Below, piece by piece: positions 9,089-18,461 of a stretch of 64,000 nucleotides of DNA. Under the pieces are notes generated by a model. The model was not told the origin of the DNA. It did not search any database and worked only from the letters and a program-made list of their open reading frames with translations. A program made the position numbers and the translations under genes. The DNA is from Flavobacterium denitrificans DSM 15936 (GTDB taxonomy: Bacteria > Bacteroidota > Bacteroidia > Flavobacteriales > Flavobacteriaceae), in NCBI RefSeq assembly GCF_000425445.1, contig NZ_AUDL01000016.1:34920-98919 (forward strand). The letters run 5' to 3'. Every line of letters starts with the position of its first letter. The first letter of the stretch is position 1.

Positions 9089-9301
9089 TACTTTGTGAAC
9101 TTAATAAAAACAAAAACTTTGCGGTTCTGCGTCTTTGCGAGACTAAAAAAAAGAAAAAACTTTGCGAACCTTCGCGTAATTCTTAGCGCCCTTTGCGGTA
9201 AAACTTCACAACAAAATTTCACACAAAAAACATTGAAAATTAAACTTCAAACAAAACTTTATTCCTTAATTTTGTAACCGCTAAAATAAAAACAAAATAC
9301 T

Positions 9302-10705
9302 ATGAGTTCATTTGACGTAGTCATTATAGGTTCAGGTCCTGGAGGATATGTATCAGCAATTCGTTGCGCACAATTAGGTTTCAAAACTGCAATTGTAGAA
9401 AAATATAATTCATTGGGCGGAACTTGCCTTAACGTAGGTTGTATTCCTTCAAAAGCATTATTATCATCTTCACACCATTATTCAGAAATTGCTCATTTTG
9501 CAGATCACGGAATCGAAGTTTCTGGAGATGTAAAAATCAATTTAGAGAAAATGATCGCGCGCAAGCAAGCTGTTGTAGATCAAACCGTAGGTGGAATCAA
9601 CTACCTAATGGATAAAAATAAAATTACTGTTTTCAATGGTTTAGGTTCATTTGTTGATGCAACTCACATTGCGGTTGCAAAAGCTGATGGGACTTCAGAA
9701 ACTATCGAAGCAAAATATACTGTAATTGCTACAGGATCAAAACCATCTTCTTTGCCATTCATCAAAATTGATAAAGAAAGAATCATCACTTCTACTGAAG
9801 CTTTAGCTTTAAAAGAAGTTCCAAAACACTTAGTAATTATTGGTGGAGGAGTTATCGGAATCGAGCTTGGACAAGTTTACCTTCGTTTAGGCGCTCAGGT
9901 TTCTGTAGTTGAATTCATGGACAGAATCATTCCAGGAATGGACGGAGCGCTTTCGAAAGAATTGACTAAAGTATTGAAAAAACAAGGAATGAAATTCTAC
10001 GTTTCTCACAAAGTAAAATCAGTAGAAAGAAACGGTGATGCTGTTACAGTTCAGGCTGAAAATGCAAAAGGAGAAACAATCACTCTTGAAGGAGATTATT
10101 CATTAGTTTCTGTTGGTCGTCGTCCTTACACAGACGGATTAAACGCTGACAAAGCTGGAGTTAAAATTTCAGACAGAGGACAAGTTGAAGTAAACGATCA
10201 TTTACAAACTAGTACTCCAAATATCTACGCTATTGGTGACGTTGTTCGTGGAGCGATGTTAGCACACAAAGCAGAGGAAGAAGGAGTAATGGTTGCCGAA
10301 ATCTTAGCAGGTCAAAAACCACATATTGATTATAACTTAATTCCTGGTGTAGTTTACACTTGGCCAGAAGTTGCTGCGGTTGGACAAACTGAAGAGCAAT
10401 TGAAAGCGGCTGGAGTAAAATACAAATCAGGAAGTTTCCCATTCAAAGCGTTAGGACGTGCTAGAGCAAGTGCTGATTTAGACGGATTCGTAAAAATCCT
10501 TGCTGACGAAAAAACTGATGAGGTTTTAGGAGTTCACATGATTGGTGCTCGTACAGCAGATTTAATTGCTGAGGCAGTTACAGCAATGGAATTTAAAGCT
10601 TCTGCTGAAGATATTTCAAGAATGAGCCACGCACACCCAACTTTCGCGGAAGCGGTAAAAGAAGCGGCTTTGGCAGCTACTGAAAATAGAGCTTTACACG
10701 TATAA
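9302..10705 (+). CDS. lpdA: Dihydrolipoyl dehydrogenase (E3)
   Basis: This 467-residue flavoprotein reoxidises dihydrolipoamide in the pyruvate, 2-oxoglutarate and branched-chain 2-oxoacid dehydrogenase complexes and the glycine cleavage system, reducing NAD. The FAD Rossmann motif GSGPGGYVSAI, the redox-active disulfide in GGTCLNVGCIPSK, the NAD-binding GGGVIGIELGQVY and the C-terminal active-site HAHPTFAEAVKE are all present. Length is normal for the family. It stands alone, without E1 or E2 genes nearby. A TAATTTTG -7-like box lies about 30 nt upstream and a strong terminator follows at 10727. Confidence 0.96.
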   Translation: MSSFDVVIIGSGPGGYVSAIRCAQLGFKTAIVEKYNSLGGTCLNVGCIPSKALLSSSHHYSEIAHFADHGIEVSGDVKINLEKMIARKQAVVDQTVGGINYLMDKNKITVFNGLGSFVDATHIAVAKADGTSETIEAKYTVIATGSKPSSLPFIKIDKERIITSTEALALKEVPKHLVIIGGGVIGIELGQVYLRLGAQVSVVEFMDRIIPGMDGALSKELTKVLKKQGMKFYVSHKVKSVERNGDAVTVQAENAKGETITLEGDYSLVSVGRRPYTDGLNADKAGVKISDRGQVEVNDHLQTSTPNIYAIGDVVRGAMLAHKAEEEGVMVAEILAGQKPHIDYNLIPGVVYTWPEVAAVGQTEEQLKAAGVKYKSGSFPFKALGRARASADLDGFVKILADEKTDEVLGVHMIGARTADLIAEAVTAMEFKASAEDISRMSHAHPTFAEAVKEAALAATENRALHV

Positions 10706-10726
10706 TTTTTACGTAAATCATATTTC

Positions 10727-10762
10727 AAAAACCGTCCCGTCAGTTTTGACGGGACGGTTTTT
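10727..10762 (+). terminator. Terminator of lpdA
   Basis: AAAACCGTCCCGTCA and TGACGGGACGGTTTTTT form a perfect GC-rich stem around a short T-rich loop and end in a T run, 21 nt after the stop codon. Confidence 0.95.
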
Positions 10763-10874
10763 TCGTTTTAATCGGTTTTAAAATATTTGAAAAAATATAA
10801 AGTTTCAGAAAAATTTTGTAAATTAGATGTGTATTTCAGATGCTATCTTTACTTAAATTTAAAAAGATAACATT

Positions 10875-11417
10875 ATGAAAAATAGATATATAGCTCCAAT
10901 TCTTCTAGGGGCAGGAATTGCAGCAGTACTTTATTCCTGCGGTTCTACTATTCCAGACAAAGCTGTTGCCGTCACCAACTTTGACAAGGCAAAATATCTG
11001 GGAAAATGGTATGAAATCGCAAGGTTAGATTATAAATGGGAAAAAGATTTAAATAACGTCACCGCCGAATATTCGCTGAATGACAATGGCACTATAAAGG
11101 TTGATAATAAGGGCTATGATGTCAAAAAAGACAAATGGGAGGAAAGTATCGGGAAAGCCAAGTTTGTCAAAAAGGACAATGTTGGTATGCTTAAGGTCTC
11201 ATTTTTTGGTCCTTTTTATTCTGGGTATAATGTTGTCGCAGTAGATAAGGATTATAAATATGCTCTTGTTGCTGGCGAAAGCTTGAAGTATATGTGGATA
11301 CTTTCAAGGGAAACTACAATTCCTGAAAGTGTTAAAGCTGATTTTCTGATTAAAGCCCAAGAAATTGGTTATAAAATTTCTGATTTAGTTTGGGTAAAAC
11401 ATGACAAAACAAATTAA
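10875..11417 (+). CDS. blc: Blc-like bacterial lipocalin lipoprotein
   Basis: This 180-residue protein has a lipoprotein signal ending in LYSCGS, so the mature protein should be acylated at Cys21-22 and membrane attached. The lipocalin fold is marked by the family signature YLGKWYEIARLDYKWEK and the later strand SGYNVVAVDKDYKYALV. Blc-type lipocalins bind lysophospholipids or fatty acids in the envelope. It is a single-gene unit bounded by terminators on both sides. The family is clear; the ligand is inferred from E. coli Blc. Confidence 0.9.
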   Translation: MKNRYIAPILLGAGIAAVLYSCGSTIPDKAVAVTNFDKAKYLGKWYEIARLDYKWEKDLNNVTAEYSLNDNGTIKVDNKGYDVKKDKWEESIGKAKFVKKDNVGMLKVSFFGPFYSGYNVVAVDKDYKYALVAGESLKYMWILSRETTIPESVKADFLIKAQEIGYKISDLVWVKHDKTN

Positions 11418-11422
11418 AAAAG

Positions 11423-11457
11423 AAACCCGACACTTAAAATTGTGTCGGGTTTTTTTA
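11423..11457. terminator. Bidirectional terminator between lipocalin and DoxX genes
   Basis: AAACCCGACAC and GTGTCGGGTTT form an 11-bp stem with A residues before and T residues after, placed between convergent genes. Confidence 0.92.
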
Positions 11458-11475
11458 TTTTTAATTGAAAATAAA

Positions 11476-11853
11476 TTAAGCTGTAAAAACACTTTTGTAA
11501 TTATCCCAATATCTATAGATCAAAAATAAGTTGCCTAGGAATAATAGTCCGGCGATTGGCAGACCTTCTGGCGTTAAAAAATAGTTGATGAACAAGATAT
11601 TTACCGTAATAGGCAAGATCAAAATATTAGCTAATGTTACATAACGTCCCGTTACAAATGCAATTCCGCAAAGCAATTCAATTGATTTAGCCAAGGGCAT
11701 TAAATAAGTAGAAGCCATCAAACCTGTATTAAAGGCTTTAAAATCATTATTGGTTGCTGGTTCTGCTGGCATTAAGTGAAAGAAAAAACTAATAGAAGCA
11801 AATAACAGCAAAAGACCAATTAAAACACGGACAATAATAGTAGCAATTTTCAT
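11476..11853 (-). CDS. DoxX-like small membrane protein
   Basis: This 125-residue protein has four predicted transmembrane helices and the DoxX-like pattern: an N-terminal VRVLIGLLLLFASISFF helix, a polar segment, then AKSIELLCGIAFVTGRY. DoxX-family proteins are small integral membrane proteins of poorly defined role, some linked to redox or oxidative stress. No partner gene is adjacent on the same strand; the DUF4349 gene upstream is 208 nt away. The family assignment is reasonable; the function is unknown. Confidence 0.72.
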   Translation of the reverse strand: MKIATIIVRVLIGLLLLFASISFFFHLMPAEPATNNDFKAFNTGLMASTYLMPLAKSIELLCGIAFVTGRYVTLANILILPITVNILFINYFLTPEGLPIAGLLFLGNLFLIYRYWDNYKSVFTA

Positions 11854-12061
11854 AATACTCAGGATTTTTAAAAAGTTAAAAAATATAAATGATGTGCTTG
11901 GAAATCGTCTAATGTAAATTTCTCAAAAACAGAATTGGTATTTTGACTCTGTTTAATTGAGGATTTTTCAATTGATCTTACCTTGTTTTGGGATTAATTG
12001 AAATCTATATCAAATATAACGATTTTTTCATTATTAAATTGCAGTTTTATTAACACTTTTC

Positions 12062-12955
12062 TTATTTCTTGATGTATTTTTTGTAAAGAAAAAATCCTCC
12101 AATGCTTATTAAAATAATTGGCCACAGATTAATAAAGAAAATTAAGATGGATTGCAGTATGTACCAACCGCTTTTTAAAGCATCAATAATTTGAATTCCT
12201 AAGTTAGGCTTGTAGGCCGCACTGTCTTTCTCACTTGCCATGACCTCTTGTCTGATGGTTTCGTTTTGATAAAGTTGCAATGTAATGGTGCTAAAATTGA
12301 CTTGATCCTGCAAAGAGAGATTTTCAATGGTGCTATTGTCTTTTTCTGCAATTTTATTTGCTAATGTATTTTCAGCTTCTACAATATCATTGATTTTTTT
12401 GCCTTTTGAATCAATTGCATTTGCGACTCTTTTTTCAGAAATACTGTTTCTTTTTTGCGAAAGCTGATTGGCTAGCATTTTTATAGAAACATCATCGGCT
12501 TTGATGACTCTGAAATCCAAAAAATCAATTTGCTTGGCAATCGTTTTAATTACAGTGTCAAGCTGTGTATTGGGAACGCGGATGGTGATATTATTTTCAA
12601 CCGAATATTTTGTGGTTTCCAACGTGCTGTCTTGACTGATTTTTGTCTTAATCTGATCGTGAATATTGCTTTGAAGATTTGTATAAGTCACAAATCCTCC
12701 AAATTTTTGAGTGGCATTCTCAATTGCATAAGTAGATTTGACGACATTTTTAACCTTAAACTTTATAGCAGCAGTTCGAATAAATTTCTGTTTGCTGTCT
12801 TTTTGCTCGACTGCTGCCGATGACGAAATTGCAGTGCTATCCATAGTTGCAACATTTGCCGAAGCTTCAGCGGTTGCATAATCTGCTTTTTTGCAGGAAA
12901 ATAATACAAGAATAAGAATTAAGGTAGCCAAACCTAATTTTGCAGTTGTTTTCAT
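12062..12955 (-). CDS. DUF4349-type lipoprotein with C-terminal membrane helix
   Basis: This 297-residue protein starts with a lipoprotein signal ending in LVLFSCKK (lipobox Cys at about 21). A low-complexity Ala/Ser/Thr linker follows, then a DUF4349-like domain with IRTAAIKFKVKNVVKSTY, FGGFVTYTNLQSN and ITIRVPNTQLDTVI. A coiled-coil region (about 155-215) is next, and the protein ends with a transmembrane helix (about 268-292) before a Lys-rich tail. Anchoring by both a lipid and a helix is usual for this family. It is monocistronic, and its function is unknown. Confidence 0.78.
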   Translation of the reverse strand: MKTTAKLGLATLILILVLFSCKKADYATAEASANVATMDSTAISSSAAVEQKDSKQKFIRTAAIKFKVKNVVKSTYAIENATQKFGGFVTYTNLQSNIHDQIKTKISQDSTLETTKYSVENNITIRVPNTQLDTVIKTIAKQIDFLDFRVIKADDVSIKMLANQLSQKRNSISEKRVANAIDSKGKKINDIVEAENTLANKIAEKDNSTIENLSLQDQVNFSTITLQLYQNETIRQEVMASEKDSAAYKPNLGIQIIDALKSGWYILQSILIFFINLWPIILISIGGFFLYKKYIKK

Positions 12956-13124
12956 AAAAGTTTAAAAATTTGATTAATAAATAAAATAGTTACACGATGT
13001 AAATACGATTTTGTTTTTAAGGTTTTTAAGAGTAGTTTTTTAATCAAATCATGATTTTTATGAATTAGTGTTAAAATCGATATACTAAAAAGTGTGCCAA
13101 TATTTTTTTGTTAATTTATTTTAA

Positions 13125-13230
13125 ACCATTAAGGCATTAAGCTTCATAAAGCGGTGTTCTTAATTTTCTTGACCATACAAGGGAATTAAGCTTAGGATTT
13201 AGAACTTAATTTTCTTAATGTCTTAATGGT
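13125..13230. repeat. Inverted-repeat element with 17-bp ends
   Basis: ACCATTAAGGCATTAAG at 13125-13141 and CTTAATGTCTTAATGGT at 13214-13230 are inverted termini (one mismatch) of a 106-bp AT-rich element containing further TTAAGCTT blocks. It occupies most of the 287-bp spacer upstream of pabB; I see no gene in the spacer. Confidence 0.7.
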
Positions 13231-13290
13231 AAAAAAAAATTAATGAAGGATTTTTTTGTCGTAATTTTGAAGCTTAAAATTTATACTTCT

Positions 13291-14589
13291 TTGAGAGTTT
13301 CAATTCATAAACATATTTCCAACCCAGAACAATTCAAATTGCAGCTTTTAAGTTGGTCGCAACAATTTCGCGAGATTGTTTTTTTGGACAGCAATTCATA
13401 TCCACAAGAATATTCAAGTTTTGATTGTTTGCTGGCTGTGGACGCTTTTACGTCTATAAAAACTGATTTTCAAAATGCTTTTGAAGATTTAAAACAATAT
13501 CAGCAAACGACAAAAGATTGGCTCTTTGGCTATCTTTCCTATGATTTAAAAAATGATATTGAAGACTTAAAATCAGATAATTTTGATGGACTAGATTTTC
13601 CGGATTTGTTTTTCTTTCAACCAAAAAAAATATTTTTGTTGAAAGGAAATGAACTCGAAATCGAGTATTTATTTCTGTGCGATGATGAAGTTGAAGATGA
13701 TTTTAAGGAAATAGTCGAAAGTGAATCTGGAAGCCTCGGGACGAAAGTCGAAAGTGCTTCGTCTTTAGAAATTCAACAGCGAATTTCGAAAGATTTGTAC
13801 GTTGAAAAAGTGACAAAAATGCTAGAACATATTCATAAAGGCGATATGTACGAAGGCAATTTTTGCATGGAATTTTTTGCTGAAAATGCAACTATTTATC
13901 CCTTCGAAAAATTTCAGAAACTGAATGAAATTTCGAAGGCGCCTTTTTCGGTTTTCTTTAAAAATAACAAACAATTTTTGCTTTCAGCTTCACCAGAAAG
14001 ATATCTGAAAAAAGTGGGAGATAAAATAATTTCGCAACCTATAAAAGGAACTTCAAAACGCTCTGCGGATCCTTCGGAAGACGAAAAATCAAAGCATTTT
14101 TTAGAAAACGACCCAAAAGAACGTGCCGAAAATATAATGATTACCGATTTGGTTCGAAATGATTTGTCGCATACTGCACAAAAAGGCTCTGTTGAGGTAG
14201 AAGAACTTTGTGGAATTTATTCTTTTCTTCAAGTGCATCAAATGATTTCAACGATAACATCAAAATTAGACAAACAATATTCGCCAGTTGATGTTTTAAG
14301 AACAACTTTCCCAATGGGAAGTATGACGGGTGCACCAAAAATTTCAGTGATGAAAATTATCGAAAATCTGGAAGAAACCAAACGCGGTCTGTATAGTGGA
14401 GCAATTGGATATTTTAATCCCGAAGGTGATTTTGACTTTAATGTTGTGATTCGAAGCATTTTGTATAATCAGGAAAATAAATATGTTTCATTTTCTGTCG
14501 GAAGTGCCATAACTTCGCTTTCAGATCCAGAAAAAGAATACGAAGAATGTTTGCTGAAAGCCAAAGCAATGCACGAAGTTTTGCAATAA
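13291..14589 (+). CDS. pabB: Aminodeoxychorismate synthase component I (chorismate-binding)
   Basis: The enzyme aminates chorismate to 4-amino-4-deoxychorismate for folate synthesis, with ammonia from a glutaminase subunit not seen in this window. The chorismate-binding domain fills the second half, with SASPERYLK, QPIKGTSKRS, ENIMITDLVRND, TTFPMGSMTGAPK and GLYSGAIGYF. The PIKGT motif favours PabB over TrpE, which normally has PIAGT. I prefer the TTG start at 13291, giving MRVSIHKHIS; an ATG at 13243 adds 16 residues, but a TAATTTTG -7-like box at 13262-13269 lies inside that extension. tilS follows after an inverted repeat. Confidence 0.82.
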   Translation: MRVSIHKHISNPEQFKLQLLSWSQQFREIVFLDSNSYPQEYSSFDCLLAVDAFTSIKTDFQNAFEDLKQYQQTTKDWLFGYLSYDLKNDIEDLKSDNFDGLDFPDLFFFQPKKIFLLKGNELEIEYLFLCDDEVEDDFKEIVESESGSLGTKVESASSLEIQQRISKDLYVEKVTKMLEHIHKGDMYEGNFCMEFFAENATIYPFEKFQKLNEISKAPFSVFFKNNKQFLLSASPERYLKKVGDKIISQPIKGTSKRSADPSEDEKSKHFLENDPKERAENIMITDLVRNDLSHTAQKGSVEVEELCGIYSFLQVHQMISTITSKLDKQYSPVDVLRTTFPMGSMTGAPKISVMKIIENLEETKRGLYSGAIGYFNPEGDFDFNVVIRSILYNQENKYVSFSVGSAITSLSDPEKEYEECLLKAKAMHEVLQ

Positions 14590-14597
14590 ATTTTTTC

Positions 14598-14661
14598 CGC
14601 CACGAATTCACGAATTTATTTTAATACGGTTCGATCATAAATAATTCGTGAATTCGTGGCG
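14598..14661. repeat. Perfect 19-bp inverted repeat, possible bidirectional terminator
   Basis: CGCCACGAATTCACGAATT and its exact reverse complement enclose about 24 nt, with T residues before and A residues after the pair. The same arm sequence recurs in fragments near 4585-4605 and 41015-41030. It lies between pabB and tilS. Confidence 0.75.
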
Positions 14662-14723
14662 AAAAAAACATACTTAACATTTCGTTTAAAAATAGATAGA
14701 ATTTAATTTTTTACATTTATCAA

Positions 14724-16034
14724 ATGTTTTCAAACTTTCAAAATCATATCGTTTCCCGCTTTCCATTTTTAGCAGAAAAAAAGCTTTTTCTGGCTGTAAG
14801 CGGCGGATTAGACAGTATGGTTTTGTTGCATTTGTTGAAAAAACTGCCTTATGAAATTGCGGTGTTGCACTGTAATTTTCAGCTTCGCGGTTTAGAAAGT
14901 TTTGGCGATCAGGAATTCATTCAAAATTACTGCAAGCAAAACAATATTCCGTTTTTTACCACTCAATTTGATACCAAAGCTTTTGCCGAAGATTATAAAT
15001 TGTCGACACAAGTTGCGGCGCGCGAACTTCGTTACAGTTGGTTTTATGAACTTTTAGAAGAAGAAAACTTCGACTATATTTTAACGGCACATCATGCCGA
15101 TGATAATTTAGAAACCTTTATCATCAATTTGACAAGAGGAACTGGGTTGGACGGCTTAACTGGAATTCCAGAACAAAACGAGAAAATAATTCGTCCGCTT
15201 TTGCCTTTTTCAAGAGAAGAAATTCTGAGATATGCCGAAGAGAGTAAAATTCAATGGCGTGAAGACAGCAGCAATGCTTCGAATAAATATTTACGGAATA
15301 AAATTCGCCATGATTTGGTTCCGATTTTAAAAGAAATCAATCCCAACTTTTTGAATGCTTTTCAGAAAACGCAATCCTATTTGCAAGAATCTCAGGAAAT
15401 GGCTGAGGATGCATCGATTATGGTTTATCAGCAAGTAGCAAAAGAAGAAGGAGAAGATATTCATTTTGATTTAAACCAGCTTAAAAAATTACCCAATTAT
15501 AAATCTTATCTGTACCAATGGCTGAATGAATTTGGATTTTCAGCATGGAATGATATTTACGATTTGGTAAGCGGGCAATCGGGAAAACAAGTGCTTTCGG
15601 AAGAATTCAGGTTGCTTAAAAACAGAGAAACTTTGATTTTGAGTCCCATTTCATATGAGCCTAAAGATGATGAGTTTGAAATTCATGAAAATGAGACAGA
15701 AGTTAATTTTCCCTTAAAAATGAGACTTTGTAACGTAGGTCACATAACAATAGAATCAAATAAGTCTATATTTGTGGATGCTGAAAAAATCCAGTTTCCT
15801 TTGATTCTACGTAAATGGGCTGAAGGTGATGTTTTTCATCCTTTTGGGATGCAGGGAAAGTCAAAAAAAGTGAGCAAGCTTTTTAAAGACGAAAAATTGT
15901 CTCTGATTGAAAAAGAAAAAACATGGATTTTGTGTTCGGGCAACCAGATCGTATGGGTTGTTGGAATTCGGCAAGACGAACGTTTTAAAATTGAAAATAC
16001 CACAAATAAAATACTTAAAATAGAACTGCAATAA
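14724..16034 (+). CDS. tilS: tRNA(Ile)-lysidine synthetase
   Basis: TilS converts the wobble cytidine of tRNA-Ile(CAU) to lysidine using ATP and lysine, so that the tRNA reads AUA. The PP-loop ATPase signature LAVSGGLDSMVLLHLL is at about residues 24-39, followed by VLHCNFQLRG and the TAHHADDNLETFIINLTRGTG segment. The 436-residue length includes the TilS C-terminal domain with ILRKWAEGDVFHPFGM. The stop codon overlaps the next ATG as TAATG, implying translational coupling with dsbD. Confidence 0.95.
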   Translation: MFSNFQNHIVSRFPFLAEKKLFLAVSGGLDSMVLLHLLKKLPYEIAVLHCNFQLRGLESFGDQEFIQNYCKQNNIPFFTTQFDTKAFAEDYKLSTQVAARELRYSWFYELLEEENFDYILTAHHADDNLETFIINLTRGTGLDGLTGIPEQNEKIIRPLLPFSREEILRYAEESKIQWREDSSNASNKYLRNKIRHDLVPILKEINPNFLNAFQKTQSYLQESQEMAEDASIMVYQQVAKEEGEDIHFDLNQLKKLPNYKSYLYQWLNEFGFSAWNDIYDLVSGQSGKQVLSEEFRLLKNRETLILSPISYEPKDDEFEIHENETEVNFPLKMRLCNVGHITIESNKSIFVDAEKIQFPLILRKWAEGDVFHPFGMQGKSKKVSKLFKDEKLSLIEKEKTWILCSGNQIVWVVGIRQDERFKIENTTNKILKIELQ

Positions 16035-18127
16035 TGAACTTTAATCAATACCGTCAAGCGATAATGCTAAAAAACTACTGGAGCAAATCTCTTTTATTTT
16101 TGCTTTTTTTCCTTTTTTCTATTGCAAATAGCAACGCTCAGATTGTTGAGCCTGTAAAATGGACTTCAAAAATTGAAAAAAAATCCGGAAATAATGCCGT
16201 GTTGATTTTTGATGGAACTATTGAAAAAGATTGGCATATGTATTCGCAGTTTACACCAGATGGTGGTCCGCTTGCGTTGGAAATTGCTTTTAAAAATCAA
16301 AAAGGAAACTACGAATTAGTGGGGAAGGCAAAGGAAGGAAAAACCAGAACGGCTTTTAATGACGTTTTTGGTGTTAACGAAACTTTCTTTGAAGGAAAAG
16401 CGCATATCGAGCAGGAAATCAAAATTGTTAATCCAAATTTAAAAACAGTTGAGGTAGAGTTTGATTTTCAGGTTTGTAAAGAGGTTTGCATCAATTCGAA
16501 TAAAAAATTCTCAATTGCTATTCCGTCGAGTTTTAATATGGCAGAAGTTCCTGCAATTACAGAGGCTAAAGTGGATGAGACAAAAGTGTCTGGAATTGCG
16601 GTTGATACAATTGCAAAACCAGCTGATACAGCAAAAACTCAAGTAGTAAAATCAAATATTGAAAAGCCAGTTTCTAAGGAAGATATGCCTGCGCCAGCAT
16701 CGCCAAGAAGCTTGTGGTCGATCTTTTTCTTTGCATTTTTAGGAGGTTTTGCGGCTTTATTTACACCTTGCGTTTTCCCAATGATTCCAATGACGGTTAG
16801 CTTTTTTACAAAACAAAGCAAAAGCAGAGCAAAAGGAATCAGAAATGCGATTATTTACGGATTATCAATCATTGCTATTTATGTGATTTTAGGATTAATT
16901 GTAACTAAGATTTTCGGTGCCGATGCTTTAAATGCGTTGTCAACAGATGTTTGGTTCAATTTAATATTCTTTGTGATTTTAATCATTTTTGCTACCTCAT
17001 TTTTGGGAGCTTTCGAAATTATGCTTCCAAATTCATGGGCAAACAAAGCCGATCAACAGGCAGACAAAGGCGGTATAATTGGAATATTGTTCATGGCATT
17101 GGCATTGGCAATTGTGTCGTTTTCATGCACAGGACCAATCGTTGGAACCTTATTAGTTGAGGCGGCTTCAAATGGAGGGATCGCTCCAATCGTTGGAATG
17201 TTAGGTTTTTCTTCTGCATTGGCACTTCCATTTATGTTGTTTGCATTGTTTCCAGGATGGCTAAATTCATTGCCAAAATCGGGCGGATGGTTGAATACAG
17301 TAAAAGTTGTATTAGGATTTTTAGAATTGGCTTTAGCATTCAAATTTTTATCAAATGCTGATTTAGTATTGCAACTGCATTTCTTAGAAAGAGAAGTTTT
17401 CCTTGCTATTTGGATTGCGATTTTTGGAGCTTTGGCCTTATATTTATTTGGAAAAATCACATTGCCTCACGATAGCCCAATTCAGCATATTTCTGTTGGA
17501 AGATTATATTTAGGGATAATTTCTTTAGTATTTACAATTTATTTGATACCAGGACTTTGGGGAGCGCCTTTGAAATTAATTAGCGCATTTCCACCGCCGC
17601 CACAATATAGTGAAAGTCCTTTTGGAGTGGGTGGTTCTTCAAGTTCGAATGTTGCAGAAGCAAAAGGTTTGCCGGCAGGTGCAGAATTAGGCCCTCACGG
17701 AATAATAGTTTTCCATGATTATGAAGATGGATTAGCTTACGCAAAAGAAATCAACAAACCAATTATGCTTGATTTTACGGGATATGCGTGCGTAAACTGT
17801 CGAAAAATGGAAAATAATGTTTGGTCGGATCCTTCAGTTTTGTCAATATTAAAAAAAGACGTTGTTTTGATTTCACTTTATGTTGACGACAAAAGAGAGC
17901 TTCCAAAAAACGAACAATTTGTTACAAAAGCTGGTGATGAAATCATAACTGTAGGCGATAAATGGACCGATTTTATGATTTCAAAATATAAAACCAATAC
18001 ACAGCCATTATATGTAATTACTGATTTAGACGGTAATAATTTGCATACATCTAAGCCAACAATTAGTTATGTTGGAACAGAAGAATATTTGCAATGGCTT
18101 AAAGAAGGAATTGCGAATTTTAAATAG
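16034..18127 (+). CDS. dsbD: Thiol:disulfide interchange protein DsbD
   Basis: DsbD carries reducing power from cytoplasmic thioredoxin to periplasmic thiol-redox proteins. The 697-residue protein has a signal peptide ending in NSNAQ, an N-terminal DsbD-alpha-like domain with VCKEVCINSNK, a transmembrane beta domain (about 225-510) with FTPCVFPMIPM and SCTGPIVGTLL, and a C-terminal thioredoxin domain with CVNC in FTGYACVNCRKM. All three cysteine pairs are therefore present. The TAATG overlap with tilS supports the start at 16034; the ATG at 16064 would give a shorter, more typical signal peptide. A small membrane protein follows 3 nt later. Confidence 0.92.
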   Translation: MNFNQYRQAIMLKNYWSKSLLFLLFFLFSIANSNAQIVEPVKWTSKIEKKSGNNAVLIFDGTIEKDWHMYSQFTPDGGPLALEIAFKNQKGNYELVGKAKEGKTRTAFNDVFGVNETFFEGKAHIEQEIKIVNPNLKTVEVEFDFQVCKEVCINSNKKFSIAIPSSFNMAEVPAITEAKVDETKVSGIAVDTIAKPADTAKTQVVKSNIEKPVSKEDMPAPASPRSLWSIFFFAFLGGFAALFTPCVFPMIPMTVSFFTKQSKSRAKGIRNAIIYGLSIIAIYVILGLIVTKIFGADALNALSTDVWFNLIFFVILIIFATSFLGAFEIMLPNSWANKADQQADKGGIIGILFMALALAIVSFSCTGPIVGTLLVEAASNGGIAPIVGMLGFSSALALPFMLFALFPGWLNSLPKSGGWLNTVKVVLGFLELALAFKFLSNADLVLQLHFLEREVFLAIWIAIFGALALYLFGKITLPHDSPIQHISVGRLYLGIISLVFTIYLIPGLWGAPLKLISAFPPPPQYSESPFGVGGSSSSNVAEAKGLPAGAELGPHGIIVFHDYEDGLAYAKEINKPIMLDFTGYACVNCRKMENNVWSDPSVLSILKKDVVLISLYVDDKRELPKNEQFVTKAGDEIITVGDKWTDFMISKYKTNTQPLYVITDLDGNNLHTSKPTISYVGTEEYLQWLKEGIANFK

Positions 18128-18130
18128 TAA

Positions 18131-18355
18131 ATGAAGTTTTCTGATTTTTTAGATTTTATAATAAGTGGCGCTTTTGCCTTACTGGCATTTTTATGGTATT
18201 TGGCAAAAAAAGACCAAGTGAAAACACGTCGAGAAAGAGGGGATGATGAAATGAGTACGAAGTCTGAGATTTTTAAATCTTGGATATTGATTGTCTTTTT
18301 TATTATATTTTCTCTGGTGTATTTTTTCTCTTTTATAGGATCGCTTACTTTTTAA
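18131..18355 (+). CDS. Small two-helix membrane protein, 74 aa
   Basis: The protein has two hydrophobic helices (about 9-24 and 50-70) around a short, charged loop with KTRRERGDDEM. It begins 3 nt after the dsbD stop, so it belongs to the tilS-dsbD operon, and a terminator follows. I do not recognise a family. Its position suggests a membrane-linked accessory role but nothing specific can be said. Confidence 0.68.
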   Translation: MKFSDFLDFIISGAFALLAFLWYLAKKDQVKTRRERGDDEMSTKSEIFKSWILIVFFIIFSLVYFFSFIGSLTF

Positions 18356-18394
18356 TCAAAACATAATAAATAAGGATTAATATTAATTCAAATG

Positions 18395-18431
18395 AAAATC
18401 CCTCTAAGTTTTAGCTTAGAGGGATTTTTTT
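18395..18431. terminator. Bidirectional terminator between tilS-dsbD operon and amt
   Basis: AAAATCCCTCTAAG and CTTAGAGGGATTTTTTT form a perfect stem of 14 bp around TTTTAG between convergent genes. Confidence 0.93.
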
Positions 18432-18461
18432 ATCAAGAAGGAAAGTTTGAAAATTAAAGTC

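Noticed and set aside
9077..9277. Open frame of 66 codons ahead of lpdA
   Set aside because: It is composed of TTTGCGAACC-type intergenic repeats and has low-complexity Lys-rich translation; not a credible gene.
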